Assembly: GCA_035048485.1 (NCBI GenBank)
Contig: CM068586.1
Location: 33,916,563 to 33,980,562, forward strand
Direction of reading: 5' to 3'
DNA length: 64,000 nucleotides
Origin: Pteria penguin
Lineage: Eukaryota > Mollusca > Bivalvia > Pterioida > Pteriidae
The position numbers and the translations under genes are program-made. Shown here in pieces: positions 1-11,957 of the stretch. The notes beneath the pieces were generated by a model that saw only the letters and a program-made list of their open reading frames with translations, was not told the DNA's origin and ran no database searches. Each line of letters begins with the position of its first letter. Position 1 is the stretch's first letter.

Positions 1-3000
1 TGTGATTTAATGTATTGGCTTTGCATATTGTGAGTATTTGAAGTTGTGTATGGTTTTTAGTTTGCATTGTCATTTATATAAGTGAATTTCATAGGTATGT
101 TTGTGATGAAATTTAACTGGTAACCAATAATAATTGCGCACATTAGAAAAATGAAATAAAACTCATAATTTGTTTGGATCTATCTCCTTTTGTGTTTTCT
201 ATGTTCCATATCCTGCCTTTTTTTTTTTTTTTTAAATTACCTGCTTCAACCTTTTTTGCTTTTGATTTCATAATTCGTATGTAGTTTGATTATGTTACTT
301 TAACATTTTCATTTTTAATTAGAAAAATAAAAGTTTAAAAACAAAATTAGGCCTCTATTACTCAGGTTTAAAATGAATGAAAGGATTGACCCAAAAAATT
401 TAGATAGGGATGGAAAGTAAATACTTAAGTTCACAGATTTTAGGCCTTGAACTAAAGAATTGTGAAGTGATAAATTTTTTTTTTTTTTAGTAAAGTATAC
501 AAATAATGCAGTGATATAAAAGTATTACTATTGCATAATGAACTAATATACAAAATATATAGGGTGGCCAATTATGTATATAATTATATGTTTTCGTGAG
601 AGATAGATTTATTTAAAATTTAGTTCTAGGACCTAATAGACTTTGCCTCCCAGTCTTAGACAATTAAATTAGCATAGAAATTATTTATAATTAGATTTAA
701 TTTATAGAAAGTATGTTTTTGTTTTCATATACGTATGCCATTTCATTTCTTAGTGAATTAAAGAAAGTCATGATTGAGAGGGGATGATATATTGTAAGAA
801 TTATTTTGCATAGTATCTCAAATAGCATTGTTAAAGATATTGATATTCCCTGTTATGCTTTGTAGCCAACTGTAATCTGTAAAAGAAAGAAAGAAAGCTG
901 TTTGCATAATGATTTGTAATACTGCATATCTCTATTTTGTTGGCAGAGTTTATGTGGTAACCTATTACTTGGCTTGTGTCCAATGAACTAGGATTCAATT
1001 CCTTGTTTGGCCACAATGCAAGGTGTTAGTTATGTCTTCAAAGTCATGAAACCCCACCTCCAAAATGGCAATTTTGTATATATACATCAGCTAGTCTTCC
1101 TTAAACCAATTCTACCTAAACATTTCTTCTTAGTGTTGTCTTGTTAGTAATGTATATTTAAAGTTTTGAAATTCAATTTAGCGTGTATTTTGACTCAAGA
1201 TTATGCACTTTCATTGCGTTAAATAGTACTTTGACATGAATAGAATTATTTCTTTATCTGGACTCGATATACTCGTGTGTTTTAGAAAAAAAAAAATTAA
1301 CATCCATGATTATAAAGTACGAAATAAGTAACAAGAATTTGTGGACGTCAAATGATTTGTTATTTCTATAAAGCATGATATTTCAAATGTACGAATAAAA
1401 AAAATGTACACATAAAAGTACCAAGAGATAGTTTCAGTTAAATTATTAAATGGTATGAGGTATAAGCAGTCCATCTTGAACTTTTAACAAATCTCTGTAT
1501 ACATGTACATGCACTTGAATTGGGACTCCGAAAATTAGTTCAGTTTAACTGGATTTTCATGTTATGGTTAACTTGATTTCAACTGTATATGAATGCTTTA
1601 TTTACATAAGCAACGTTTAGACATACAAGAAGTATTCAGTTAAATGTTTCTTTGCTAAATCATAGATGGACAGTTAATACGGGCTACAAATTTTGAATTT
1701 TGTTCTCAAGTTAAGTTGGAAGAGAGATCATTCAGTAAATACTTGATACAGTCATCTTAATGTTTATCATCGTCTTGTTTTAATTTAATCTAGTAAATAT
1801 ACTGAATTTTTTCAAATGACCAGTTAAGAATGGGCCTTGCGTATAATCAGTATCTTTACAAATATGCAAACTTCAGAATCTTGGAATTTAAGAATGATAG
1901 TAACAAACTTGAATACAATTAATGACTCACAGAATTCTCTTCAAATTACTGTGCATTCTTTTGTGTAAAGGGTGCTTTGCCACTGAATACTGCAAGGCAT
2001 TAACCTTGATGTTTGACTGAATTGTTGAAAATTAGTTTCTTTGACATAGACTTGTTAATGCATTAATTATTCATAAACATGCAATACACATTAAACATAT
2101 CAGTGCCTTATGAAATGTTTTAATGCAGAAATTCAATTATTTTTTCTAAAAATGCTGAATTAGACCATGTCTGTTAAATGTGCCTTCAAATCCAGGAACT
2201 TTTTGTGTGACAGGCTAACAGTGCCGAACACATTGTGTTGTCATTTTCTGAAAGATAATTATACATATATATATATATATATGAATATATATCTATATTT
2301 TACCATGAGAGAATGTTGTATGTGCCTCTATTTTTCATACATTTCGGAAAGAATGTTTTCATGTTTGAATATGTACTGTTTTGTTGAAATTGGTATTCTG
2401 AATTTTCTACATACATCTTCGAATTGTTAAATCTGAATGTGCTTTGAGCTATTGTTATTTTCTACTGAATGTATAATGTATGCCAAAAAGTATGTGTATT
2501 AGCCTTTTAATACATTATTAGCAGCACTTGTAGTTCCATTTTAAAATTCTAAACAGTTTCCTGCTGAAAATTCAATACAGCTATTTAGCAAAAACTTTTG
2601 AAAGTTTCTCTTAACCCATATAGTAAGTAACACCACAATATATATGTCATTAAAATAATCATTGTTCTTTAGTATTATAGCAGGAGCATGCATAATTAAA
2701 ATCATGTCAATTGTTGAATATTTTTGACACTAGCAAGTCTTCAATTTTCATTTGTGGCTATCATGATCATCAGTATGGAAATGAAAGTTAATTATTTAAT
2801 CCACCAAAGAAGAAATGATACCATATATGGAAAAATACCCCAAAAAAGTTGTTAAACACAAGCTCAGTGTAATTATTTTTCTTGATAATTTTAATTTGAT
2901 AGGCATCACTTGGTATTTTCAAGTTCAGTCAACTATTAGTATAGTGTGCAGATTGTGACATCATCGCATTTAAAAACAATACAGATTGGATACATGGTTT

Positions 3001-3150
3001 TACTCAGCTAAAGTACTGAATGTTAGATATTACGTAAACATTGGAGAATTTTTCTGTCTGTTTCTTTACTTTTGTACCCAATTGTTTCTTTACCTTTGTT
3101 GTGCAGTGTGGTAAAATACAAAATAAATGTTTTAAAAACCCGATACATTC
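1..3150. other. AT-rich stretch without recognisable genes or SINEs
   Basis: No ORF here looks like a protein and I see no SINE or TIR element, unlike most of the window. A short TA run lies near 2262-2282. An AATAAA motif on the + strand lies near 3121. The absence of repeats would fit a long 3' UTR of a + strand gene whose coding part lies left of the window, but there is no direct proof. It could equally be plain intergenic DNA. Confidence 0.4.
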
Positions 3151-3195
3151 TTTATCCTTTTTCATTACATATCCTTGTATGTATAGTAAGGTATC

Positions 3196-3970
3196 TGTGC
3201 CGCTTATATTGTTAGCCATAGGCATGGCATTGTTATAGCAAGGTAAGGCACTAATGTGGCATAAAGTGCCGCTTATATTGTGTTAGCCATAAGCGTGGCA
3301 CTGTTATAGCAAGGCAAGGCACTAACGTGGCGTAAAGTGCCGCTTATATTGTGTTGGCCATAGGCGTGGCACTGTTATAGCAAGGCAAGGCACTAACGTG
3401 GCGTAAAGTGCCGCTTATATTGTGTTAGCCATAGGCGTGGCGCTGTCATATCAAGGCCAAGGCAAGGCACTAACGTGGCGTAAAGTGCCGCTTATATTGT
3501 GTTAACTATAGGCGTGGCACTGTTATAGCAAGGCACTAACGTGGCGTAAAGTGCCGCTTATATTGTGTTAGCCATAGGCGTGGCGCTATCATATCAAGAC
3601 CAAGGCAAGGCACCGACGTGGCGTAAAGTGCCGCTTATATTGTGATAGGCGTGGCGCTGTTATGGCAAGGCACTAATGTGGGGTAAAGTGCCGCTTATAT
3701 TGTGTTGGCCATAGGTGTGGCGCTGTTATGGCAAGGCACTAACGTGGCGTAATTTGTCGCTTATATTGTTAGCCATAGGCGTGGCGCTGTCATATCAAGG
3801 CCAAGGCAAGGCACTGACGTGGCGTAAAGTGTCGCTTATATTGTTTAAGCCATATGCGTGGCGTTGTTATAGCAAGGCAAGGCACTAACGTGGCGTAAAG
3901 TGCAGCTTATATTGTGTTAGCCATAGGTGTGGCGCTGTTATAGCAAAGCAAGGCACTAACGTGGCGTAAA
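3196..3970. repeat. Minisatellite, about 11 units of 60-77 bp
   Basis: Units begin near GTGCCGCTTATATTG, continue through TAGCCATAGGCGTGGC, and end in AAGGCACTAACGTGGCGTAA. Starts fall near 3198, 3269, 3339, 3410, 3487, 3555, 3630, 3690, 3757, 3830 and 3903. Length differences come mostly from gain or loss of an AAGGC-type submotif. The array is GC-richer than its surroundings and ends abruptly at an orphan coding-like segment (3971-4158). Confidence 0.93.
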
Positions 3971-4158
3971 CTTATACACTCCTTAAACGGATCAACCAGC
4001 AGGATTCGGTGCATCCCAGTATCAAATGGAGCATTCAGCAAACGGCCGGTAATAATCCATCCTCGACCTGCAACTAGAAGACAATACAGACTTTTTCCAC
4101 TTCGTGTCATTTCCAGCTCATATGTAGTCTGAATCATCCGCGCTTTCGGCATTTGCAT
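3971..4158 (-). pseudogene. Orphan coding-like segment, about 62 residues, unknown
   Basis: The minus strand reads from an ATG at 4156-4158, immediately preceded by an in-frame TAG, into the minisatellite at 3970, where sense is lost. The translation has a coding-like mix (for example RSGKSLYCLLVAGRGWII and GMHRILLVDPFKE) and the DNA is GC-richer than its flanks. I do not recognise the family. No convincing polypyrimidine-AG acceptor precedes it. It could be a gene fragment carried by a mobile element, one exon of an unseen gene, or chance. Confidence 0.25.
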
Positions 4159-4555
4159 CTAGTGGACCATAGGCAGTATTCTTGCGTAACTTTATGAAAT
4201 GCAGTAATGACCAAAACATTTCAGCACCTTAGTGTATTGTGGTTGCCTTCGAAGGCAATAATCGTGTGTCAAGTATAAACACATTTTCGTACATAAGAGA
4301 ACAAAGATGTCGTTTGATATACTTAAGGTTAAGATCTGGTCACCATTGAAGTTTTTGGATCCACCGTCACCTTAACTTTTAAGGTCAATATCATGACCGC
4401 ACCAATCTATTAATTATATTTCTGAAAGTTTTAATCTTTAAATGATGATAAATACTAAAACGGGTTAAGAGACGATCTCCAATTCCACAGAGGCTTTGAC
4501 CATAGGCATGGAAATGACACCGTTTAGGTATGAGGAACATTTGTACCCAGTATGA

Positions 4556-4708
4556 TGGTTAGTTGTTTGGTGTTTTATGTCGCTTTCAGTAATTTTTCAA
4601 ATATCGATATCGCGACACCGAAGCAGGAGGTAGCGAACGTCTTGGACATACCGTCGTCGTCGGCGCCACAAGCCTAGTGCTTAACCGCTACACCAAAGCT
4701 GCCCTTGT
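4556..4708 (-). mobile_element. SINE family 1, old degenerate copy
   Basis: On the plus strand this reads as the reverse complement of the family: GGTGTTTTATGTCGCTTTCA, then the ATATCGCGACA block, then the tRNA-like head with an altered A-box region (GCTTAACCGCTACACCA). Many substitutions and an interrupted tail show that it is old. No target duplication was recognised. Confidence 0.75.
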
Positions 4709-5393
4709 ACCCTTTAACAACTTGTCCCAAAGTAGCATAGAGATGTATACATACATGTATCTGGAATTCTCTATCACGCAGACGACATCATAATATTTTG
4801 TCAAAAAAGGATGTATTAGAATTATTACTAATTTTTGAAAAATCTGAAAATGTGTCAGCTACCAACTATGCAATCTCGGATTTGTCATTTTCAACTGAAC
4901 TGAAAAATTTCTTACATTTTGAATAGGCAGATTTCTTTTTTCGTATGATGCTTTTATGTTACTTGAAGTTACCTATGTGGGGAGAAGAGAAACTGAATCA
5001 ATTATTTTTCCTTCACTGAATTTCGAAATTTTTCAATTGAAGAGAATTTAGTAGTAATGAAGTACTTCTGGACATCAGATATTGTTGTAGATCAATGAAT
5101 AAAACGGAGATATTTTGGATCATTTCCTTATTCCTTCCGTAGTCTTTTACGAGTAAGCTGTGGCTAAAAAGACAGAAATAACTCTGACATTATTTGCTGT
5201 TGAATGAGTGTATAGGAGGCACATATCAGTGTGAAGAGAAATTAAAAGTACATCGATTCGTGTGTCATAATTACTAAAGTTACTCAAAATGTTGGAAATG
5301 GTCGACACCTTTGAAAGGTGAACGACTTGCGGCGATATGCGCCTCTTGTGTTGTGGAGAACTATTTACTTCTGAATCCACAATACTTACACTG

Positions 5394-5520
5394 CAGTGGT
5401 GGATCCAGGATTTCCGAAAAGGGGAGTGGGGTGTATTAGCCAAACTACTCAGTCATTTTTGGTGCCAAATCTGCATTTTTACTAGTACATATGTGGCGAA
5501 AGGGGGGGGGGGGGGCTTTA
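5394..5520. mobile_element. Truncated GGATCCAG-type TIR element
   Basis: The left end CAGTGGTGGATCCAGGATTT matches the ends of the elements at 21719, 27010, 32059 and 43240, and the interior shares the segments GGTGCCAAATCTGCATTTTTA and TATGTGGCGAAAGG with them. It stops in a long G run with no right inverted repeat, so the copy looks truncated. Confidence 0.7.
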
Positions 5521-5754
5521 ATGTCATTAAATCTTTCGTACTGTATTATATTGAATAATGTCATCCGCTGCATACCTTACTTTAGTGGGCTAAAGAGTTG
5601 GAACTCACTCTAGCCGCTGACACTTTTCCCCCGACTGGGATCGAATCCCTTTCAAGATGTGTGAGGCGTTTGCCTTTTTATGCCTATCAAAATTCGGGTG
5701 TTTCAACTTAATACTCTTGTTTCCTCATTCACAAAAAATCTGGTTACTACAAAA

Positions 5755-6165
5755 CAGGTGAAATAAATCCTGGTGTGGTATCATCATCCATAACCAGACA
5801 CTGGCCGCTACTGTACAGGCGAAAAGAAATCCTAGTGCGGTGTTATTCTTCATCAACAGAGATCTGGTGTGGTGTTATCACCTCCAAACACTGGCCGCCA
5901 CTATACTGATGAAAGAATCTTGGTGTGGGGTTATCCAGCACAACTTAACAATGCCTAAACATCCTAAAAGGGAAATAATTCTGATGTGGTGTCATCATCC
6001 ACTACCAAACACAGGCTACCACCATACAGATGAAAAAATCCTGGTGTGGTGTTATCCTGCACTACTTAACAATGTCTGAACATCCTATAGGGGAATTAAC
6101 CGTGATGTGGTATTATCATGCACCCACCAAACACTGTCCGCTACCATACATGTGAAATAATCTTC
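5755..6165. repeat. Degenerate tandem repeat with TCCTGGTGTGGTGTTATC motif
   Basis: The motif (A/G)ATCCTGGTGTGGTGTTATC(A/C) recurs near 5768, 5833, 5865, 5918, 5980, 6038 and 6103. It alternates with CACTGGCCGCYACYATAC and with ACTTAACAATGYCTRAACAT blocks, giving a higher-order unit of about 120 bp. A 79-codon frame across it is a product of the repeat and not a gene. Confidence 0.75.
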
Positions 6166-6169
6166 GTGT

Positions 6170-8230
6170 AAAATTTTAAATATTACGAACATTTTAATCA
6201 GAATATAACATTATATACTGAATTGTCTTGCAATAGATCGTAAAATGACTCCCACCCACCCTCCTTTTTTTCTCGATGGAATGGCCGAGCAATCATATCA
6301 GTGCTCTTTCACCTTTACAGATGTTTTTACACAAACAACCCGAGTCTTGCTGGCGGTATACGTTGATAATATATCTATATCAATGTACATGTATACGTAT
6401 GTTTTTCGGTTGCTCAACACAATGATGATTTATTGAAAGGGGCACACAGCTCCATTGGCGGATTCAGAAGGGTACGGTGGAAAATTTGACCCAAGTTGGT
6501 CATGGTTTACATTTTGAAGATGCAACCCCATTTTCGATAGAAAATTATACTAAAAATTTAACTCTAGTTTACTCTCTGTTTCCCCATGGCATTTGTTCTC
6601 GGTCATTTAACGACAGGAGTATAGATGCCGTGGGACTACCGGGATCATTTTTACTTTCGGAAGACACAACCCCCCCCCCCCCCCCTCCATTGTTGAAATT
6701 TTCTATGTGTGTGTCAATGTATGATATTTATTGAAAGTCATATTTAAAACAGAAGTATGATCTGAGTATCGAATCAGAAGGGGATGCAGGATATACGGAA
6801 AACATAAGTGAACAGATGATAAGAAGTTTCATGTGCGGACCCAGAGGGGTAGACCTGGGGTCTGGACCCACCCAGAGATTCGGCGATTATTGCTTTCTTT
6901 GTTATTTTTCGATGTAAAATTAGTAATTATACACACAACATTATGAATGAACCCCCTCTCGAAAACTTCATTGGGGTGAACTCCCATTTTATCTTTCTGG
7001 ATCCTCGCCTGAGTTTGATAACCACTCAATTAACCTCCCCTCTCCACACAGGTACACACCTACAATGGAGACCATGGTACCACCCCATCATGTAGACTCT
7101 AGATTCGCCCCTTAACTCCAGTAACCAGCTAGTCCCATATCTCTCAAGTACAATATTTCCGTTATATCACGACAACTTCATGTACCAAGTGTTCTATCAA
7201 TGTAAAGTAAAATATGATCAAGTTTAAATAGATAACGTGTCAGACAAGCATGCTTTACGTATCCCTCATACATATTCATGGCGTCCTTAACGACGGGTCA
7301 CCGAGAGCGGCAATGGAGTACTTCAAAAATGTCATTAACATTTAAAGAGAAAATCGTTCACATGAATTGATCACGTATAAAAGATCTCACAGGAACAAAT
7401 CGACACGGATATATAGACAGATAAGAACTTTGTAAGGAGGTACGATCGAGAGAATCTCAAAAACACAGTACCAAGGTGACAGCCAAATACATGTAGTGGA
7501 AATCTGACTTCTTTAAGGTAAGAAAGCAGGAAATATTGCTAATGTGTGAAAGGTCCTCCCCTTCCTCTCAGGGACAGAAATTAAAATAGACATCATATGA
7601 TTATTCATAGGTCACATAAGTCAGTTTAGGTGTTCAATCAGAAGGCGATTTCTATCATTTGTGATATCGCAAAATAGTGTTTGTAAACATGCTTTAAGCT
7701 GGCATTACTTTAGAATAGATATATCTAGACATTTTGTTTGTCGTTTTAGATTTATTCTGCCTATATGTGCCAGCATGCACTGGGACACTTGATTCATGTT
7801 TTTACGTTCTCATCCAGAGGACAGTTGGTAGACAGAGAATAAATCATTTAAAATCTCTTCTGACACCTCTTAATACAGAAAATTGTCTTTACAATCATGT
7901 TCGTTCCTTCCATATATTTTAATTTGCCAAGAACTACAACCCAACTTAAATAAATATTAATGTACATAATCCTTTCAAAGTATTAAAACTAGATATACAA
8001 AAGCCAGGTAGGTATATATTGAATCGGTATAACACGACGCACTGGTTTATCAATTAGTATAGCAATTCCACCGGAAAACTTTAATCGAACAAAACCAAAT
8101 GTATTAACCTACTTTTAAAATAAGTAAAAGTAAATATGCCACGAACAGTAGAGATAGATTGTAAAGTGTGTAATATATACGCTTAAACTCCAGGTTGAGG
8201 CAAGGCTATACAAGTGTTCAAGCTGAGCGT
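6170..8230. other. Intergenic stretch, no gene supported
   Basis: This stretch holds short chance ORFs, a C-homopolymer at about 6669-6685 and fragments related to the GGATCCAG element near 6455. No exon with plausible splice sites or recognisable protein was found. The promoter or 5' exon of the downstream methyltransferase-like gene may lie here, but nothing marks it. Confidence 0.4.
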
Positions 8231-8234
8231 AGGA

Positions 8235-8315
8235 GGGACAAACTTCAAGTGGTGCTTCTAGGAGCAGGTTCGCATTGCATGTAATCTAGGTTCGATTCCC
8301 GGAATGTGTTATTTC
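8235..8315 (+). mobile_element. tRNA-derived SINE head fragment
   Basis: A B-box-like GGTTCGATTCCCGG lies at 8290-8303, about 40 bp after an A-box-like GTGGTGCTTCTAGGAGC. This is the spacing of a tRNA-type internal promoter. No tRNA cloverleaf can be completed, so this is a relic and not a functional tRNA gene. Confidence 0.45.
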
Positions 8316-8445
8316 GTTTAAGTGGTTTATTATTTATTAATTCACTAGAAAAAGAAAAAAAGAGGCCGACGTAAAATTTAAATAAATATACCTCTATTAT
8401 GAAGGAACCACTTGTGTAACAACAATACATGTAATTATGTTTCAG

Positions 8446-8489
8446 GGTGTTGAGGAGGTGTCGACGCATCTGTGAATCAGAGAACAAAG
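8446..8489 (+). promoter_or_regulatory. Probable 5' UTR after a 3' splice site
   Basis: The sequence TTATGTTTCAG|GGTGTTG at 8435-8452 is a good 3' splice site 44 bp before the start codon. It implies a non-coding first exon further left. The donor and promoter were not identified. Confidence 0.4.
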
Positions 8490-9494
8490 ATGGCGTCTTC
8501 GTACCTAGGACCTGAGTCACCACGTCCTCTAGCCGTGGTTTCTGAGAACTATCAAAATAGATATCATATTCCTTATTACGGGGAAAGTAGTAAATTTCAA
8601 TTCTGTCAACAGTACGATGAGCAGATGTACACTTTTATTCATAAATACCTGGAGCTTGGTACCACGGACAGATTCTGTTATGTGGGTGATATTAAGGGAA
8701 GCTTTGCTGAAAGAATCGCTAACAAATTTTGTCTCCTTGAGCCCGTGATGACGGTGATTCCTGGTCACTTCAGTTACGTGGACACCGAAACAGATAAAGT
8801 GTTATCCATACGTATCGCGCACACTGGTGCAGAGGAATACTTTAAACAGCTGGCAGCCAGTAAAGACAAAAATAAATGCGTGTTCGATAAAGTCATAATA
8901 AAGGATGCCATTCGCTATTTTGAAAATCCAAAAGAATGCTACGAAAACATAATGAATAGCATGGATAAATATGGAAAACTGCTCATCATCCATCGGCCCA
9001 GCAATCTGAACACACTTCCGGTTTTTAGTGACGCGAAACAACGACTGGAAGAAAATGAAACCCCATATATGGACATTATAAAAGATTTACAAGACAGTAA
9101 GTTCGACGTGGCCTGGGAAATAGAGAATCTGCCAATTATGATGCCCAAACGCAAGTGGTTCTCAATGATGCGGGAAAAATTCCCGCCCCAGATGGAGATC
9201 CTGAGCGACTCCGAAATATTATCGGGTTGTCGGGAACTGACGGAAGGAATTCTAAAATACGAAGGGGATACTGTAGAATTTTTGGACAGGTTGCTCTTTA
9301 TAAGTGTCTCACATTCACAGTTAGACGACGGCTTTCCTGTAATTCAACGACACGGACGGAATCAGGCAGGCACATTTCCAAATCTTAAAGACCTTAAACT
9401 GACCATGTCAGTGACCCCAGATATATGGAAAGTGATGCGCAAAGACCAAAAGAACCCAAAGTCTGAGGATAATAATAAATTTAGTTTGGGCTGA
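8490..9494 (+). CDS. Methyltransferase-like protein, 334 aa, uninterrupted CDS
   Basis: An uninterrupted 334-codon frame starts at ATG 8490 in a strong Kozak context (ACAAAGATGGCG). Upstream in-frame codons back to 8472 exist but begin with GTG. An acceptor-like TTATGTTTCAG ends at 8445, so a 5' UTR intron is likely, and AATAAA lies at 9634-9639. The fold looks like a class I SAM-dependent methyltransferase. Residues about 60-75 (CYVGDIKGSFAERIA) sit where motif I belongs, and residues about 130-165 (FDKVIIKDAIRYFENP, then YGKLLIIHR) match the strand-helix-strand of motifs II-III. Motif I lacks the usual GxGxG, so SAM binding or activity is uncertain. The C-terminal part (FPPQMEILSDSEI onward) is not recognised. 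Similar unnamed proteins exist in marine invertebrates (recalled). No signal peptide or membrane segment. The substrate is unknown. Confidence 0.72.
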   Translation: MASSYLGPESPRPLAVVSENYQNRYHIPYYGESSKFQFCQQYDEQMYTFIHKYLELGTTDRFCYVGDIKGSFAERIANKFCLLEPVMTVIPGHFSYVDTETDKVLSIRIAHTGAEEYFKQLAASKDKNKCVFDKVIIKDAIRYFENPKECYENIMNSMDKYGKLLIIHRPSNLNTLPVFSDAKQRLEENETPYMDIIKDLQDSKFDVAWEIENLPIMMPKRKWFSMMREKFPPQMEILSDSEILSGCRELTEGILKYEGDTVEFLDRLLFISVSHSQLDDGFPVIQRHGRNQAGTFPNLKDLKLTMSVTPDIWKVMRKDQKNPKSEDNNKFSLG

Positions 9495-9633
9495 GCAGTA
9501 TCTTTTTCCTTGGGCGTACTAGTCAGGTGCTTATAGATTCTAGGATATCTTGTGCATCTTTTCTCGTAAATGTGCTTTCATTTTAATCTGGATACTGACT
9601 TTCTGTCAGAAATGTAGCGTTAATGCATCTCAT

Positions 9634-9639
9634 AATAAA
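9634..9639 (+). terminator. Polyadenylation signal AATAAA
   Basis: Canonical hexamer 140 bp after the methyltransferase-like stop codon, followed by a GT-rich stretch (ATGTTTTGTTTTTGATG), as expected of a vertebrate-type 3' end. Confidence 0.6.
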
Positions 9640-9747
9640 TGTTTTGTTTTTGATGCTAGATTTTGTCGTCTACAAAAAACGTTAACATGATGTTTTTCAG
9701 CTACAGTAGAATTCGCAATCTTGGGTCACCGGGTGATGCTAATTGAG

Positions 9748-9980
9748 TATTGTTTTACGTCACTTCACGATTATTTCACGTGTATGGTGATGCAATGCAC
9801 ATAAATTTATATCTTTGCGACGGGACCCACCCAAAATAGCGAGGGATCTTTTTCGTGCTAGGGTACTTCGGTTTTTTACTGTCACATCTAAAAGACAGAA
9901 ACCGGAGTACCCACAGCTGGAATCGAACCCGAGAGCTTTCGGTCACGAGCCGCTGAGCTTATCTGATCTCGTAACAGGCA
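9748..9980 (-). mobile_element. SINE family 2, old copy
   Basis: The plus strand shows the family order reversed: TGTTTTACGTCACTTCACGA tail, ATTTCACGTGTATGGTGA, the GACCCACCC and GAGGGATCTTT blocks, and a B box (GGAATCGAACCC, complement of GGTTCGATTCC). The A box is degraded. Many differences from the copies at 39445 and 58873 suggest an older insertion. Confidence 0.8.
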
Positions 9981-10930
9981 TTCGGTTCCTGGTATAACCC
10001 ACACACCATGGACTAGAGTTGGTCACTGGGCAACGCAATCTCACGATCGATGTCAGTCTCCTTTTATTTTACCCCCCCCCCCCCCCAAAGAAAAAAAAAA
10101 CCCAACCAAAACAGAACAAAATAAAGAAAAAGAAAAGGTTAGAATTGTGAATATTTTTCACTCCCATCCCTCCCACAAGGGAAGTTGCAGTTGTGTATAT
10201 ATTTTACGCCGAGTTATGCACCTTTTACCTTTATGTACTTTTACTGACACCATACTAGATATTACACCACTTTTATGTGTTTTTCACCTATGATGACATG
10301 TATCATTGTTTGCACCGCCCCGTTACCAAGGACCTTCACCGTGCAGAACTGTTACATGCTAAACCCAGAAATGCCCTTGATCCGATTCTAGTACGAGATC
10401 TAAGTCATCATACAGTTGTATATGCCTCGTAGTATGAGCTAAACTGGCACCCGAGGATTGTATTTAATTTTTACTAGGCAATTTAACCACTTAACGATAG
10501 ATTTGTTGTCAAACAGTGAACTTTCTAGACAATGAGAAATAAAATATATTGGAAATGCGAAATGCTATATCAGTTTAATCCCCGATTAAAGTTCTTTCAT
10601 TTATTTTGTATGCTCACTTTAATTTAAAAGTGCCATAATCAGAAAAAGGGCAAAGAATTGCACAAATAGCTGATCATGTCTACTAGTCATTTTGATCCGT
10701 TACCGATTTCACTTACCCCCCCCCCCCCCCTCCCCCCAACCCCCAATATTGCTCGCCCACTAGATAGCTGCGAAGAGTTCTATTAATGTTTTATCTGCAA
10801 TGCTTTCATTTTCATAAATCAACTATATTCCTCACATTCCCCATCCCCTTTCGAATAATCTGCTTTCCATTTGAACTCACCTACCCAAACCTGCTAACTT
10901 GCACATGTACGATTTACCTCTCTTCATACA
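9981..10930. other. Intergenic, homopolymer-rich
   Basis: No gene is visible. C runs lie at about 10071-10086 and 10717-10732, and A-rich segments follow 10090. The right edge is one copy of the target-site duplication of the SINE at 10931. Confidence 0.4.
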
Positions 10931-11099
10931 GGGGCAGGCGTGGTGTAGTGGTTAAGCGCTTGGCTTGCGGCGCCGACGATCCGGGTTCGATTCCCGGGTT
11001 GCGCCACTATGTTTAAGTGGTTGGTAACCTCCTGCTTCAATGTCGCGATATAACTGAAATATTGTTGAAAGCGACGTAAAACACCAATCAACCAACCAA
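10931..11099 (+). mobile_element. SINE family 1, full-length, with 12-bp TSD
   Basis: A tRNA-derived SINE with A box in GTGTAGTGGTTAAGCGC, B box GGTTCGATTCC, a body containing TGTCGCGATATAACTGAAAT, and a tail ending ACACCAATCAACCAACCAA. It is flanked by perfect copies of TCTCTTCATACA at 10919-10930 and 11100-11111. This fixes both ends of the element and suggests fairly recent insertion by LINE-type reverse transcription. Confidence 0.96.
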
Positions 11100-11329
11100 T
11101 CTCTTCATACACATACTTAAAATATCCATTTTTGATGTCCATTTTCCATGCACTAGGAAAAAAATGAGTTCAAATTTTAAATCGGGACAAGTCCTACCTT
11201 CTCTCTGTTTCATACTAGAACTCCAATTAGACACGGTCAAGAAGGGTCCTGCCACTAACTACTGGTACCATCTCGTGAAGAATATATGGGTATTGTCAAA
11301 TATGAGGTAAAAACCGAAACATCATAAAA

Positions 11330-11900
11330 AGCTTGGGTCAAGGCCATGGCACACCCATGTATCACAAGTCCAAGTTGAAATGTTTTTACGGTCCAGCAGA
11401 AGTCTATATGGAACAAAGACTTGTGAACTTGATCTTTTGACCTTAAAACAGTTAAGCTCCTCCTATGGTCAAGAGTATTAGATGTGCCAAATATGGGAAT
11501 TCCAAAACGAAAAATTAAAATATAAATCTGTTAAACTGATGGATGTTCCGTGAACTGCGTCAGATCAATGGACAACTCCATTTCAACCAGACATAACGAT
11601 ACTTCACACTTTTTAAATAAAGAAATCAGACTTATGATTTACTGCATGATAATTCAGACTTCTGATTTACTGCACGAGGGTTAAAAATAAAATAAGCCTA
11701 GGTTAATGTTTTTGAAAAGCAGGTCAAAGTCCAAGTTAAAGAGCCATGGTGCCAGCCGTATCTGATACAGTTCACAAGATAAAGCTTGACCTTTCATAAA
11801 AGTGGGTGAAAGTCCATGGAAAAAATGGTCCGAATGACCTTTATGCAAATTCTCATATACAGTGGCAATTACCATTCCTGTGAAGTATAACTGTCTATTA
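11330..11900. repeat. Diverged repeat rich in GACCTT/AAGGTC words
   Basis: Segments such as TTGATCTTTTGACCTTAAAA and the paired GGTCAAGAGTATTAGATGTGCCAAATATGG resemble text at 58664-58860 and, more weakly, 34800-35360. This is an old interspersed repeat with no coding capacity. Confidence 0.45.
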
Positions 11901-11957
11901 AAAACTCATCAAAATGCAAGCTTCGGAAAGGGTGTAGGGATTAATATTTTCTGATTA

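Noticed and set aside
3000..3225. Small overlapping frames on both strands
   Set aside because: Low-complexity AT-rich frames with no start context or similarity.
5840..6079. 79-codon frame with repeated WCYH/MKES motifs
   Set aside because: Product of the degenerate TCCTGGTGTGG tandem repeat.
10931..11010. tRNA gene from A and B boxes
   Set aside because: The tRNA-like region is the head of a SINE with body, tail and target duplication; it does not form a complete cloverleaf with an acceptor stem.
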